From Candidatus Neomarinimicrobiota bacterium (GTDB lineage Bacteria; Fidelibacterota; Fidelibacteria; Fidelibacterales; Fidelibacteraceae): a stretch of 64,000 nt of DNA. The notes below the pieces were generated by a model. It was not told where the DNA came from, searched no databases, and was given only the letters and a program-made list of their open reading frames with translations. The position numbers and the translations under genes were made by a program. The stretch lies in the NCBI GenBank assembly GCA_021157965.1, contig JAGGVO010000015.1, positions 1 to 64,000 on the forward strand. Reading direction: 5' to 3'. Below, piece by piece: positions 16,875 to 27,433 of the stretch (position 1 is the stretch's first letter; every line of letters starts with the position of its first letter).

Positions 16875-18896
16875 ATGTCATATATTCATGCCAACATGGC
16901 ACAATTTAAAGTCAAATCGCAGTTTAAGCCAACGGGAGACCAGCCTGAGGCAATACAATCCCTGGCAGATGGACTGAAACGGGGTGAAAAATTCCAGACG
17001 CTCCTGGGTATTACCGGTTCGGGCAAAACTTTTACAATGGCAAAAATTATTGAAAAAGTCCAGCGTCCTGCTTTGATCATTTCACACAATAAAACGCTCG
17101 CTGCCCAGCTTTACGGGGAATTCAAAAGTTTTTTTCCGGAAAATGCAGTGGAGTATTTTATCAGTTATTACGATTATTACCAGCCTGAAGCTTACCTGCC
17201 GGTAACGGACACATATATTGAAAAAGATTCAGATATCAACGACGAAATTGAAAAACTTCGTTTAAAAGCTACGGCTTCCCTCCTTTCCCGCCGGGACGTG
17301 ATTGTGGTGGCATCGGTCTCGTGTATATACGGCCTGGGCTCTCCGACAGAATACAAGGATCAGATAATTCTCCTGCAAAAAGGACATGTATATCCCCGTG
17401 AAACACTGCTAAAAAAACTCATCGCCATTCATTACGTACGGAATGATATGAGTTTTTCCCGGGGGACCTTTCGGATCCGGGGTGATGTGATGGATATTTA
17501 TCCGGCGTACAACGACAATCCAGTCAGACTCGAATTCTGGGGAGATGAACTGGACAGCATTACCTTTATTGACCCCATTACCGGGAAGACGCAGAGCAGT
17601 TCGGAATGGATCATCATCTATCCCGCCCGACATTTTATCACCAACGAAGAAAACATGAAAATTGCGTTGAGAGATATCCGAAAGGAGCTTTCCGAACGGC
17701 TGACGGAACTTCGGCAGAACGGAAAACTGGTAGAAGCCCAGCGTTTGGAGCAGCGTGTAAACTATGACATGGAGATGATGCAGGAGCTGGGATACTGTTC
17801 GGGAATAGAAAATTACAGCCGGCATCTGACCCGCCGAAAACCGGGAGAGCGCCCCTTTACCCTCATGGATTTTTTCCCGGAGGATTATCTCCTTTTTATA
17901 GATGAATCACATGCCACCATCCCACAGATACGCGCCATGTACAACGGAGACCGTTCACGAAAGGAAGTCCTGGTGGAATACGGTTTCCGCCTTCCCAGCG
18001 CTCTGGATAACCGTCCCATGAAATTTGAAGAATTCGAGGAGACAATTCATCAGGTAATTTTTGTCAGTGCCACACCGGCTGATTATGAAATGGAGAAGAC
18101 AAAGGGGGTTTTCACAGAACAGATCATCCGTCCAACTGGACTCCTGGATCCGGAAATCGAAGTCCGTCCCACAGAAAACCAAATTGATGATTTGATAGAT
18201 GAAATAAAAAAACGAACAAGCCGGAAAGAACGGGTCCTGATTACCACATTAACCAAGAAAATGTCTGAAAATCTGGCGGATTACCTGAAAAATGTCCAGG
18301 TGAATACCCGATACCTTCACTCGGAAATTGACAGTCTTGAACGAATATCCATCCTCCGGGATCTAAGGCTGGGAGAATTTGATGTGCTGGTGGGTATTAA
18401 TCTCCTCCGGGAGGGACTGGATCTGCCGGAAGTCTCTCTCGTCGCCATCCTGGATGCGGATAAACAGGGATTTTTACGCTCTGAACGTTCATTGTTTCAG
18501 ATTGCAGGCCGGGCCAGCCGGAATGTGAACGGCAAAGTAATTTTTTATGCGGATCGGATCAGCGATGCCATGAAAACAGTGATCGATGAAACCAACCGCC
18601 GTCGGAGGGTCCAGATGGAATACAACCGGATTCATGATATTACACCTGTCACAATCTATAAAACTCAGGATGCCGTTCGCCTGAGCACATCCATCGCGGA
18701 CTACTCACATGTAAAAGAGAAACAGGCACGCTACAAGCTTGAAAGAGACACAGCAGCACTGTCCAAACTGGACATTCTGAAACACATTGACGAACTGACC
18801 AACGAGATGAATCAAGCGGCTGAAAACCTGGAATTTGAGCTGGCAGCCAAACTCAGGGATCAAATCGTGGTCTTAAAACGGGCTTTGAAGAAATAA
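16875..18896 (+). CDS. uvrB: excinuclease ABC subunit B
   Basis: A 673-residue UvrB, the damage-verifying helicase-like subunit of UvrABC nucleotide excision repair. Walker A is GITGSGKT (45-52). The beta-hairpin that clamps DNA is seen in [13 protein letters not shown], and [14 protein letters not shown] and [13 protein letters not shown] are typical. A C-terminal UVR motif ([14 protein letters not shown]) would contact UvrC. The start is uncertain: ATG at 16875 or the in-frame ATG at 16896, which gives MAQFKVKS, a more usual beginning. uvrA and uvrC are not in this window. The sigma-54 activator gene starts one base after the uvrB stop. Confidence 0.97.
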   Translation: MSYIHANMAQFKVKSQFKPTGDQPEAIQSLADGLKRGEKFQTLLGITGSGKTFTMAKIIEKVQRPALIISHNKTLAAQLYGEFKSFFPENAVEYFISYYDYYQPEAYLPVTDTYIEKDSDINDEIEKLRLKATASLLSRRDVIVVASVSCIYGLGSPTEYKDQIILLQKGHVYPRETLLKKLIAIHYVRNDMSFSRGTFRIRGDVMDIYPAYNDNPVRLEFWGDELDSITFIDPITGKTQSSSEWIIIYPARHFITNEENMKIALRDIRKELSERLTELRQNGKLVEAQRLEQRVNYDMEMMQELGYCSGIENYSRHLTRRKPGERPFTLMDFFPEDYLLFIDESHATIPQIRAMYNGDRSRKEVLVEYGFRLPSALDNRPMKFEEFEETIHQVIFVSATPADYEMEKTKGVFTEQIIRPTGLLDPEIEVRPTENQIDDLIDEIKKRTSRKERVLITTLTKKMSENLADYLKNVQVNTRYLHSEIDSLERISILRDLRLGEFDVLVGINLLREGLDLPEVSLVAILDADKQGFLRSERSLFQIAGRASRNVNGKVIFYADRISDAMKTVIDETNRRRRVQMEYNRIHDITPVTIYKTQDAVRLSTSIADYSHVKEKQARYKLERDTAALSKLDILKHIDELTNEMNQAAENLEFELAAKLRDQIVVLKRALKK

Positions 18897-18897
18897 A

Positions 18898-20073
18898 ATG
18901 ATTGAAATCGAACAAAAATATGGCATCATCGGTAAATCCGATGCCATCAAAGAGGTCATCAGTTCTATTGAACAGGTGGCTCCTACGGATATCAGCATAC
19001 TAATCAGCGGGGAAAGCGGAACCGGAAAGGAACTGGTTGCCCGGGCGATTCATCGCTTAAGCCACCGGAAAAACCGGCCTTACATCGTGGTCAATTGCGG
19101 AGCGATTCCTTCGGGAACAATAGAAAGCGAACTTTTCGGTCATAAAAGGGGGAGTTTTACCGGAGCGACGGAAGACCGGAAAGGTTTTTTTGAGACAGCA
19201 AACCAGGGGACAATCTTTCTGGATGAAATTGGTGATCTGCCTCTGGAAACTCAGGTAAAACTCCTCCGTGTCCTTGAATCGGGCGAAATCATTCGCGTAG
19301 GCGAAAGCATTTCCCAAAAAGTAGATGTCCGCATTCTGGCAGCCAGCAATAAAGATTTGAAAGAGCAGGTAATGAAAGGAAATTTCCGGAAAGACCTATT
19401 CTACCGTTTAAAAACCATTTCCATTCATCTGCCGGCATTACGGGATCGCCGGGAGGATATTCCCATGCTGGCGGAATTTTTCATGATTGAATATGCAGAC
19501 CGTAACAATCTGCAATACAAACCCATCGCCCCATCCGCCATGAAAATCCTGGAATCTTTAAACTGGCAGGGAAATATCCGGGAACTGCGAAATTTTATCC
19601 ATTCTGTATTTGTTCTGGAAAAATCCCATATTATTCAGGTGGATACTGTCCAAGAATATCTCAGAAAACATGCGGGGTTTATCGAAAGCGGACATTTTGA
19701 CACACGTTTTCCGGTCCGGATAGATAAAGATGTGGACAGGATGGAACGTGAGTTGATTCTCCGGCAGCTTTTTCTTCTTCGGCAGGATGTGGATGAAATC
19801 AAAAGCATGCTGAAGCAAAATAATCAAATGCTTGAAAAGGGGCAGGTTTCACTGGATGAAATTCCCCAGCGGTTGAATCGATATGACAAAGAAGCAATTC
19901 AACCGGGAGAAATTTTACCCGCGGAGGATAAATCCATCCGGGATATGGAAAAAGAACTGATAGAACAGACTCTGGATAAATATCATGGTTCCAAGCGAAA
20001 AACAGCCCGGGCTTTGCAAATCAGTGAACGGACCCTTTACAGAAAGTTGAAAGAGTATGGCATTCAAAGTTAA
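18898..20073 (+). CDS. sigma-54-dependent activator without sensor domain
   Basis: A 391-residue bacterial enhancer-binding protein. The AAA+ domain begins near residue 8: Walker A GESGTGKE (38-45), a sigma-54 contact loop that reads GSFTGA (85-90) where most members have GAFTGA, and Walker [12 protein letters not shown] linker of about 80 residues leads to a Fis-type HTH at the end ([20 protein letters not shown]). There is no receiver, PAS or GAF domain, so activity is probably set by expression or by a partner protein. The gene follows uvrB by 1 bp and overlaps lptE by 17 bp. The order sigma-54 activator - lptE is common in Bacteroidetes-type genomes. Confidence 0.92.
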   Translation: MIEIEQKYGIIGKSDAIKEVISSIEQVAPTDISILISGESGTGKELVARAIHRLSHRKNRPYIVVNCGAIPSGTIESELFGHKRGSFTGATEDRKGFFETANQGTIFLDEIGDLPLETQVKLLRVLESGEIIRVGESISQKVDVRILAASNKDLKEQVMKGNFRKDLFYRLKTISIHLPALRDRREDIPMLAEFFMIEYADRNNLQYKPIAPSAMKILESLNWQGNIRELRNFIHSVFVLEKSHIIQVDTVQEYLRKHAGFIESGHFDTRFPVRIDKDVDRMERELILRQLFLLRQDVDEIKSMLKQNNQMLEKGQVSLDEIPQRLNRYDKEAIQPGEILPAEDKSIRDMEKELIEQTLDKYHGSKRKTARALQISERTLYRKLKEYGIQS

Positions 20074-20587
20074 ATTCACGACCTTTTTATTATTAGTGAC
20101 ACATCTGTTTTTCACCGGTTGCGGAATTTACTCGGTCCGTTCCGGAACCATTCCTCCTGGCATTAAAAGTATCGCCGTGGAAGATGTACTAAACGAAACC
20201 GCCGAATTTGGTCTGGGAAAAGAGCTTACTGCTGCCCTGATTTCCCGGATCTTATCGGAAAACATCCTGCCCCTGTCTGAACCCCAGACTGCCCACTCGG
20301 TCATACGAACCCGTATTACACGCATTTCAGACGATCCCCACACCTTTGATGAGACCGAGACAGTCAAAGAGTATAAAGTGTCATTGACCCTTCAGTTTGA
20401 ATGGGTTGCTACACCGGAAGAACGGGAGCTCATGTCCGGTTCCTTATCTCAATGGAGTATCTACTACAGTGATAATTATAACAATCAACTGTCCTCCGGA
20501 GATCAGATTGTGCGGGAAGATGCCATTGAAGATGTCCTGGATAAAATCTCACAGGATTTGATTGAAAAGCTTACATCGGATTGGTAG
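20057..20587 (+). CDS. lptE: LptE-like LPS-assembly lipoprotein
   Basis: A 176-residue lipoprotein. The signal peptide ends in FFTGC, a lipobox, followed by [24 protein letters not shown], the pattern of the LptE family in Bacteroidetes-like bacteria. In known systems LptE plugs the LptD barrel and helps place lipopolysaccharide in the outer leaflet. The length fits the family. It starts inside the end of the sigma-54 activator gene. Sequence conservation in this family is low, so the call rests on the lipobox, the early strand pattern and the gene order. Confidence 0.8.
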   Translation: MAFKVKFTTFLLLVTHLFFTGCGIYSVRSGTIPPGIKSIAVEDVLNETAEFGLGKELTAALISRILSENILPLSEPQTAHSVIRTRITRISDDPHTFDETETVKEYKVSLTLQFEWVATPEERELMSGSLSQWSIYYSDNYNNQLSSGDQIVREDAIEDVLDKISQDLIEKLTSDW

Positions 20588-20778
20588 TATACTTTTACTG
20601 TTATTTGGATATAGTTGATAATCAACTTATTACAAGTTTTGTCTACACTTGATTATTCCTGATTATCTAAATACCGTAAATGATAAAATTAAAAACAAAT
20701 GTACATTCAACGGGATTTAACTATTGGTAAAAATCAATCAGTGCCGTAAAATTTGAGAATAAAAAACAAACATAATTG

Positions 20779-22599
20779 ATGGCGAAAAAAAGAGACAAAC
20801 ATCATTCGGAAGATCCATTCAGAGTAAATTTTCATTCACGACACCGGTGGAAAGATAAATTAATTCATCTTGCAAATCCCATTTTAGAGCATATGTTTGC
20901 TTTTGGGCGTCTGAATAAATTGTATTCAAAACTCCTCAACCGGCAGGATCATGAATCGTTTGAAGCCTGTGTGCTGAAGAACATGAACATCACATACGCC
21001 ATTTCCGATGCAAAGACACTGCACAATATTCCGGAGAAAGGTCCATTTATCATCATTGCAAACCATCCCTTTGGTGTTCTGGACGGACTCATTCTCATGG
21101 ATTTGATCTACCGGATCCGGCAGGATGTTAAATTCATTGCCCAGAAAGAGATAAAATACATTCCGGATATTCGGGACCGGCTTATTCTGGTGGATACTCA
21201 CCGGACACCGGAAGCTAAATACATGAACATCCGGGCAGTTCGTCACAGCCTGCAATGGTTGAAACGCGGCGGCGGACTCGTTTTATTTCCTTCCGGGGCA
21301 GTTTCACAATTTCGTGTCCGTCACCAGGATATTACAGACCCCGGATGGATTGAAAATACAGCCCGCCTTATCCAATTGGCTTCTGTCCCTCTGATTCCCG
21401 TTTATTTCGAAGGAAGAAACAGCCTGACCTTTCTTTTAGCAGGCATGTTTAACCAGAATTTGCGCATGTTCATGTATCCCCGGGAATTTTTAAAAACAAA
21501 AAACAAACACATCGTTGTGAAAGTCGGTGATTCTATCCAGCCGAAACGGTACCACAGTTTTGAAAATCCAAGAGATCTTTTAAATTATCTCCGCCTGAAA
21601 ACCTATGTTCTTCAATACAGACCCTTATCTTCCGATAATCAGAAACAGCAGAATACCTTGAAAGAAAACCCCTTAGAGGAAATTCCCGAACGGTTTGATA
21701 CTGAAGTTCTGACAAAGGAAATTGAATCCCTGTCACCCGGTCAAGTGCTTCTGAAAAATCGGGAATACAGTGTGATATACGCCAAAGTTGATGATATCCC
21801 CTTTTCTGTCCGTGAGCTGGGACGCCTTAGGGAAATTACATTTCGTGATGTAGGTGAAGGAACAGGGAAAAGTCTGGATTTAGACATTTTTGACGAATAC
21901 TATTACCATCTGATCGTATGGAATCATGTAAAAAAAGAAATTGTCGGTGCATACCGCCTTGGCCCAACTGACGAGATAATCCGCAAATATGGTCCTTCCG
22001 GACTTTATACAAGCACATTGTTCAGATACAAACCGGATATTTTTGATAAAATGGGACCTTCCATTGAACTGGGTCGATCATTCATCCGTAAAGAATACCA
22101 GAAAAAATACGCTCCCCTCCTACTCCTGTGGAAAGGCATCAGCCTTTTCATTGTGCGAAATCCTCATTACACCAACGTTTTCGGTCCTGTCAGCATTACC
22201 GGAAACTACAATGCCGTTTCACGGCAAATTTTGGTCAATTTTTTAAAAAATCATTACATGGATAAAGAACTGGCCAGATATGTCCGCCCCCGGAACCCCT
22301 TTAAACACAAATCCATGAAAATTTGGGATAAAATCCCTTCACAGCACCTCATCAAAACCCCTGAAGAAGTCTCTTCATTGATATCGGATATCGAACATCA
22401 GATAAATGGAATTCCCATTTTAATTAAACAGTATCTGAAACTGGGAGGTAAAATTTTATCATTTAATATGGATCCGGATTTTAACTATTGTCTGGATGGA
22501 CTGATATATGTCAATCTTCCCTCAACGGATGGTGAAGTTCTGAAATGGTATATGTCTCCGGAAGGGTATGAATCATACATTAAACATCATCAAAACTGA
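20779..22599 (+). CDS. OlsF-type bifunctional acyltransferase (ornithine lipid synthesis)
   Basis: A 606-residue fusion. The N-terminal half is a PlsC/LPLAT-type acyltransferase with NHPFGVLDG (His96, Asp102), RGGGLVLFPSG and IPVYFEGRNS. The C-terminal half (from about residue 320) resembles the OlsB-like N-acyltransferase, with IVGAYRLGPTDEI, SIELGRSFI and VFGPVSITG. Such fusions (OlsF) make ornithine lipids by N-acylating ornithine and then O-acylating the product; here glycine or another amino acid could also be the head group. I use the ATG at 20779; a TTG just before it is unlikely. It is a single gene convergent with the Crp/Fnr regulator, with no gap between the stops. Confidence 0.85.
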   Translation: MAKKRDKHHSEDPFRVNFHSRHRWKDKLIHLANPILEHMFAFGRLNKLYSKLLNRQDHESFEACVLKNMNITYAISDAKTLHNIPEKGPFIIIANHPFGVLDGLILMDLIYRIRQDVKFIAQKEIKYIPDIRDRLILVDTHRTPEAKYMNIRAVRHSLQWLKRGGGLVLFPSGAVSQFRVRHQDITDPGWIENTARLIQLASVPLIPVYFEGRNSLTFLLAGMFNQNLRMFMYPREFLKTKNKHIVVKVGDSIQPKRYHSFENPRDLLNYLRLKTYVLQYRPLSSDNQKQQNTLKENPLEEIPERFDTEVLTKEIESLSPGQVLLKNREYSVIYAKVDDIPFSVRELGRLREITFRDVGEGTGKSLDLDIFDEYYYHLIVWNHVKKEIVGAYRLGPTDEIIRKYGPSGLYTSTLFRYKPDIFDKMGPSIELGRSFIRKEYQKKYAPLLLLWKGISLFIVRNPHYTNVFGPVSITGNYNAVSRQILVNFLKNHYMDKELARYVRPRNPFKHKSMKIWDKIPSQHLIKTPEEVSSLISDIEHQINGIPILIKQYLKLGGKILSFNMDPDFNYCLDGLIYVNLPSTDGEVLKWYMSPEGYESYIKHHQN

Positions 22600-23280
22600 T
22601 TATCCTTCAATTAATATTTCATTCAGTTTTTGAAGATTTTTTAATTCAATGGTCCGGCCTTTTACAGCAATCAGTCCCTCCCGGTGTAATTCCGACAAGA
22701 CACGGGACACAGAAGGCCTTTCCACATTAAAGAGATCTGCCATAGCTTCACGGCTAATGGGCACCAGGACACTAAGGGACTGGTTTTTGCGGAGGGACAG
22801 AAGATACCGAGCCAGTTTCTGGCGGATTGTGCGGAAAGAAAGCATCTGTATCTTCTTTGCCAGCATAACGGTCCTGTCAGTTACATCCCGGATAATCATC
22901 CGAATAAAATCCGGATTCTGTGCAATGAACATAAAAATGAAATCTTTTGGAATCAGTACAATTTCACAGGATGATACAGCTACGACATTAACGGGAAAAC
23001 GATTTTCTCTTGCAAATATAAATGCAGAAGCCACCGTATCGGGAGCATTTATCACTTCCACCGTAAAGGAGCGTCCGGAAAAATCCAGCATCTCGCCCCG
23101 GCATTTCCCCTGTATTAAACAATAAAGTGACTCTATGGGATCTTTTGAAAAAGCAATAACATTTCCAGGTATATAATGCCGAACATATATTCTGTCTTCC
23201 GGCAGATATTTGGATAATGCCTCTTCATCGAAAGAGCTAAACAGAGGAATTTTTCTCAATTTTTGATATATATTTTCCAT
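22600..23280 (-). CDS. Crp/Fnr-family regulator, probably HcpR-like
   Basis: A 226-residue Crp/Fnr protein: a cyclic-nucleotide-binding-like beta barrel (about residues 10-125), a long dimer helix, and a winged helix with ISREAMADLFNVERPSVSRVLSELHREG. No N-terminal cysteine cluster like that of Fnr is visible. It is divergent from hcp, with only 75 bp between the start codons, and a strong palindrome lies 4 bp from its start. This arrangement matches HcpR, which controls hcp in response to nitric oxide in other anaerobes. No Shine-Dalgarno sequence precedes the ATG, so the transcript may have a very short leader. Confidence 0.85.
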   Translation of the reverse strand: MENIYQKLRKIPLFSSFDEEALSKYLPEDRIYVRHYIPGNVIAFSKDPIESLYCLIQGKCRGEMLDFSGRSFTVEVINAPDTVASAFIFARENRFPVNVVAVSSCEIVLIPKDFIFMFIAQNPDFIRMIIRDVTDRTVMLAKKIQMLSFRTIRQKLARYLLSLRKNQSLSVLVPISREAMADLFNVERPSVSRVLSELHREGLIAVKGRTIELKNLQKLNEILIEG

Positions 23281-23284
23281 ATTT

Positions 23285-23308
23285 GTAACATATGTTACGT
23301 TATATAAC
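23285..23308. promoter_or_regulatory. palindromic operator between regulator and hcp
   Basis: GTAACATATGTTAC (23285-23298) is a perfect 14-bp palindrome, followed directly by a second palindrome, GTTATATAAC (23299-23308). The site lies 4 bp from the regulator start and 47 bp from the hcp start. It is a likely binding site for the divergent Crp/Fnr protein and could control both genes. Confidence 0.65.
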
Positions 23309-23355
23309 CCGGAAATACCATTATATTTTTAGAGTAAAGAAAAAAGGAGAACTGA

Positions 23356-25008
23356 ATGTCAAACATGTTTTGTTTTCAATGTCAGGAAGCGGCAGGAGGT
23401 ACCGGATGCACCATCAAAGGTGTTTGCGGTAAAAAACCGGAAGTCGCCCGGATGCAGGATCTGCTCATATACACAGCGAAAGGAGTAGCTGTTTTAAGCC
23501 GTGAAAAACGCAAACAGAACACGCTGTGTGAAACACTCGACCGATATCTGGCGGATTCCCTGTTTACAACCATAACGAATGCCAATTTTGATATGCAGGT
23601 CATCGCGGATAAAGTCTTACAGGGACTTGCTTTACGGGATCATATCAAAGAGAATATCGATATGGATGCACTCCCGGAATGGCTCAAGAACCACGATGTC
23701 ATCACCTGGAAAGGAGCAACCATTCCCGAATTGGAAGAAAAAGCAAAGAACGTAGGTGTTTTAGTGACGAAGGATAAGGATATCAGGAGTCTCCGGGAAC
23801 TGCTCACCTATGGTTTAAAGGGAATGGCTGCTTATGCAGAACACGCACTGAACCTGGGTTATTCGGATAATGATGTCTTCGGTTTCATGGAAAAGGGGTT
23901 GATTGCCACCCTTGATGAGAGTTTGAGTGTCGAAGATTTGACAAATCTGGTGTTAGAATGCGGTAAATTTGGTGTCAGCGCCATGGCTCTTCTGGATAAG
24001 GCAAACACTTCCACCTATGGTCATCCAGAGATCACACAAGTAAATATTGGCACCCGGAACAATCCCGGAATTCTGATCAGCGGTCATGACCTGAAGGATT
24101 TGGAAGAACTTCTTAAGCAGACCGAGGGATCCGGAATCGATGTCTACACACACAGTGAAATGCTGCCGGCCCATTATTATCCCGCATTCAAGAAATATGA
24201 TCATTTTACAGGGAATTATGGGAATTCCTGGTGGAAGCAGACCGAAGAATTTGAGACCTTCAATGGCCCCATTCTTTTTACCACTAACTGTCTGGTTCCT
24301 CCCCGTAAAAAATCCACATATAGAGACCGTGTATTCACTACGGGGACTGCCGGATTCAGCGGTTTTCCCCATATCGAAGACCGGCCAAAAGGTGGCACCA
24401 AGGATTTTTCACCCATCATCGAGATGGCAAAAACCTGTAAACCGCCGGTAGCCATCGAAAACGGCACCATTACTGGCGGGTTTGCCCACAATCAGGTTGA
24501 ACAATTAGCTGATAAAGTGGTAGACGCCGTAAAAAGCGGAGCCATCCGGAAATTCATTGTCATGGCCGGATGTGACGGCAGAATGAAAAGCCGTGAATAC
24601 TATACCGAATTTGCCCAAAAACTTCCGAAAGATACGGTCATCCTAACGGCCGGTTGTGCTAAATATCGTTACAACAAGCTGCCTCTGGGAGACATCGGTG
24701 GAATTCCACGAATTCTGGATGCGGGGCAGTGTAACGATTCATATAGTCTTGCTGTGATTGCACTCAAGCTGAAGGAGCTCTTTGAACTAAACGATATTAA
24801 CGAGCTCCCTATTTCATACAATATTGCCTGGTATGAACAAAAGGCAATCATTGTCCTGCTGGCTCTGCTCTACCTTGGTGTAAAGAATATTCATCTGGGA
24901 CCCACACTCCCCGCGTTTCTCTCCCCCAATGTAACAGATGTACTTGTAAAAAACTTTGGAATTGCTCCGATTGGCTCTGTTGACGAAGATATCAAACTTC
25001 TTGCCTGA
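23356..25008 (+). CDS. hcp: hybrid cluster protein (hydroxylamine / NO reductase)
   Basis: A 550-residue hybrid cluster protein. The N-terminal cysteines 6, 9, 18 and 24 (C-X2-C-X8-C-X5-C) are of the spacing typical of strict anaerobes and bind the cubane cluster. The hybrid Fe-S-O cluster ligands are suggested by [38 protein letters not shown] and [12 protein letters not shown]. Known enzymes reduce nitric oxide to nitrous oxide or hydroxylamine to ammonia and protect against nitrosative stress. AAAGGAG lies before the ATG, and a strong terminator follows at 25031. No hcr reductase gene is next to it. Confidence 0.97.
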   Translation: MSNMFCFQCQEAAGGTGCTIKGVCGKKPEVARMQDLLIYTAKGVAVLSREKRKQNTLCETLDRYLADSLFTTITNANFDMQVIADKVLQGLALRDHIKENIDMDALPEWLKNHDVITWKGATIPELEEKAKNVGVLVTKDKDIRSLRELLTYGLKGMAAYAEHALNLGYSDNDVFGFMEKGLIATLDESLSVEDLTNLVLECGKFGVSAMALLDKANTSTYGHPEITQVNIGTRNNPGILISGHDLKDLEELLKQTEGSGIDVYTHSEMLPAHYYPAFKKYDHFTGNYGNSWWKQTEEFETFNGPILFTTNCLVPPRKKSTYRDRVFTTGTAGFSGFPHIEDRPKGGTKDFSPIIEMAKTCKPPVAIENGTITGGFAHNQVEQLADKVVDAVKSGAIRKFIVMAGCDGRMKSREYYTEFAQKLPKDTVILTAGCAKYRYNKLPLGDIGGIPRILDAGQCNDSYSLAVIALKLKELFELNDINELPISYNIAWYEQKAIIVLLALLYLGVKNIHLGPTLPAFLSPNVTDVLVKNFGIAPIGSVDEDIKLLA

Positions 25009-25030
25009 ACAAGACCCTATAACTCACTGG

Positions 25031-25064
25031 AAAAAAGACCGGTATAAAATCCGGTCTTTTTTTT
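25031..25064 (+). terminator. intrinsic terminator of hcp
   Basis: AAAAGACCGG and CCGGTCTTTT arms with an eight-base loop, followed by a T tract. It lies 23 bp after the hcp stop. Confidence 0.92.
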
Positions 25065-25163
25065 CAGGGATAATCTTCCCGGATCATGGAAAAAATTCAC
25101 ATTTTATGACAACTTTTTCGGTAAATTTTCAATCCGAATTTGGATAAACAAGAGGAAACGACC

Positions 25164-27230
25164 ATGAATCACACTGTATTACGGACTGGAATGATTATAC
25201 TTTCAGGACTTGTACTGCTTTTCAGCATAGCATGTACTCCGCAGGAGATGCTGAAGGAATCTGCAACTGTTCAAATGTATCCTGCCTTTGATATATCCAA
25301 TATGGATTTGTCCATCAAGCCTGGCGAAGATTTTTATCTCTATGCCAATGGGAAATGGTTGCAGAATAATCCTGTACCCGATAACAAAGTCAGCGTGGGT
25401 GCTTTTCGGGAAGTGTACGACCGGAATCAGGATATGATTAAAACCCTGTTAGAAGAAGCCGCAAACAACATGGACTCAGATCCTTCCAGTTTACGTGGTC
25501 AGATAGGGGCTTATTACACCAGCGGACTGGACAGCGCTTTAATTGAAGAAAAAGGGTTAACTCCATTAATGTCACAACTTGAGATTGTGAAAACCGAATC
25601 TCCCCGGGAGATTGTTAAGACAATTGCCTGGTTTCACTCACATTTTATGGCACCGGTTTTTGATATATCTTTTTATGAAGATCCAAAAAATACAGATCTT
25701 GTTATTGTGCAACTGGGACAAAGCGGCTTGGGCCTCCCGGAGCGGGAATATTATTTGGGACAATCAGAAAGATTGAAGGAAATACGAAATGAATATAAAG
25801 CCTTTCTGAACCGTTTTTTTCAGGCAGGAGGATATACACCGGAGAAAGCTGAAACAGCGGCGGCATCCATCCTGTCATTTGAAACCCGTCTGGCTGAAGC
25901 ATCCATGAACATTGTAGACCGCCAGGACCCTCAAAAAACATATCATAAAATGTCCCTGTCAGAATTAAAAGAATTGACTCCTGATTTGGGTTGGAATCTT
26001 TATTTTAAAGCTTTGGGACTCGATTATAATCAATATTATAATGTTCACCAGCCTGACTTTTTCAGGGAAGTGAATCAAATGCTCACAGAGATCCCTGCTG
26101 AGGTGTGGAAAGATTATTTTACCTGGAATATGATGAACCGCATGGCTCATTATTTACCGGATGAGATCAATGCTCTGCGTTTTGATTTCTTTAACCGGTA
26201 CTTATCCGGGCAGAAAGTTATGGAACCCCGGACAAAACGAGTATTAAACCAGTCAAACTGGATTCTGGGCGACATGCTGGCGAGGCTTTATGTGGAAACC
26301 TATTTCCCTCCGGAAGCGAAAGAAAAAATGATCGAATTGACAGGGAATTTGAAGCTGGCCCTGAAACATCGTATTGAAAATGTAGATTGGATGACAGATG
26401 AAACGCGGCAAAAAGCCCTGGTTAAGCTGGAGGCAATGCGGATAAAAATTGGATATCCGGAAAACTGGGATGATTACTCAGGACTGACGGTCAAACGAGA
26501 TGATTATTTTGGAAATTTTTTGCGAATTGCTGCTTATAATTTTGACTTAGAAAAGGTAAAAGCCGGGCAAAAACCGGACCCGGAAGAGTGGCACATGCCG
26601 GCTCATATTGTCAACGCCTATTATAATCCTCTGGGAAACGAAGTAGTCTTTCCTGCCGGTATCCTCCAACCTCCATTTTTCAACCTCTATGCCGACGATC
26701 CCATAAACTACGGAGCCATTGGTGTTGTTATCGGTCATGAAATGACCCACGGTTTTGATAATCACGGCAGGCAATATGATGAGAACGGAATGCTGAACGA
26801 CTGGTGGACTGCCGAAGATGCCGAACAGTTTGATGAGCGAACGAAAAAACTCGTCGAACAATATGATAACTACGTTGTCATCGATACATTCCGCATCAAT
26901 GGAGAACTGACACTGGGAGAAAATATAGCAGATTTGGGCGGTGTAAATGTGGCTTATGATGCACTGCAACTGGCTAAAAAGAACCATGAAATGAAAAATA
27001 TCGACGGGTTCACACCCGATCAGCGCTTTTTTCTTGGTTTTGCCCAGATCTGGCGGCGAAACATGAACCGGGAAACCATGATACGGCGTATTATGGAAGA
27101 TGAGCATTCTCCGTCACATTACCGGGTTGTGGGACCTCTGGAAAATGTGGATGCCTTCTATGAAGCTTTTCAAATCCGCCCCGGTTATCAAATGTACAAA
27201 TCTCCGGAAGAACGGGTTGTCATCTGGTAA
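25164..27230 (+). CDS. M13-family metallopeptidase lipoprotein
   Basis: A 688-residue neprilysin-like zinc endopeptidase. The ATG at 25164 is preceded by AGAGGAAA and starts a signal peptide whose lipobox is SIAC, so the enzyme is lipid-anchored in the envelope. The zinc site is complete: His525, Glu526 and His529 in HEMTH, and Glu586 in ENIADLGG. NAYYNPLGNEVVFPAGI is the usual substrate-binding strand. Such enzymes cut short peptides, which fits a peptide-using fermenter. It is a single gene with its own terminator. An in-frame TTG at 25140 is less likely as start because it would hide the signal peptide. Confidence 0.95.
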   Translation: MNHTVLRTGMIILSGLVLLFSIACTPQEMLKESATVQMYPAFDISNMDLSIKPGEDFYLYANGKWLQNNPVPDNKVSVGAFREVYDRNQDMIKTLLEEAANNMDSDPSSLRGQIGAYYTSGLDSALIEEKGLTPLMSQLEIVKTESPREIVKTIAWFHSHFMAPVFDISFYEDPKNTDLVIVQLGQSGLGLPEREYYLGQSERLKEIRNEYKAFLNRFFQAGGYTPEKAETAAASILSFETRLAEASMNIVDRQDPQKTYHKMSLSELKELTPDLGWNLYFKALGLDYNQYYNVHQPDFFREVNQMLTEIPAEVWKDYFTWNMMNRMAHYLPDEINALRFDFFNRYLSGQKVMEPRTKRVLNQSNWILGDMLARLYVETYFPPEAKEKMIELTGNLKLALKHRIENVDWMTDETRQKALVKLEAMRIKIGYPENWDDYSGLTVKRDDYFGNFLRIAAYNFDLEKVKAGQKPDPEEWHMPAHIVNAYYNPLGNEVVFPAGILQPPFFNLYADDPINYGAIGVVIGHEMTHGFDNHGRQYDENGMLNDWWTAEDAEQFDERTKKLVEQYDNYVVIDTFRINGELTLGENIADLGGVNVAYDALQLAKKNHEMKNIDGFTPDQRFFLGFAQIWRRNMNRETMIRRIMEDEHSPSHYRVVGPLENVDAFYEAFQIRPGYQMYKSPEERVVIW

Positions 27231-27256
27231 AAAATGCCAGTACAATCAAATTATTA

Positions 27257-27281
27257 AGAGGGTCTAAGACCCTCTTTTTTT
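27257..27281 (+). terminator. intrinsic terminator of the M13 gene
   Basis: AGAGGGTC and GACCCTCT arms with a three-base loop TAA and six T bases. It starts 27 bp after the stop codon. The following 150 bp up to ttcA hold no gene. Confidence 0.92.
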
Positions 27282-27433
27282 ATATCCAAAATATGCGAAT
27301 TCATTAAAACACATTCGATATATTTCTATATAGCAATATATTTGACTATCTCCCCCCACCCCGGGGGAAAAATACACCGGGACCCAGAAAATGTCAAGCT
27401 TATATTATTATTAATATTATTGTATATTTTTAA

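Noticed and set aside
26547-27107. Minus-strand frame of 186 codons inside the M13 peptidase gene
   Set aside because: Antisense shadow covering the HEMTH region of the real gene.
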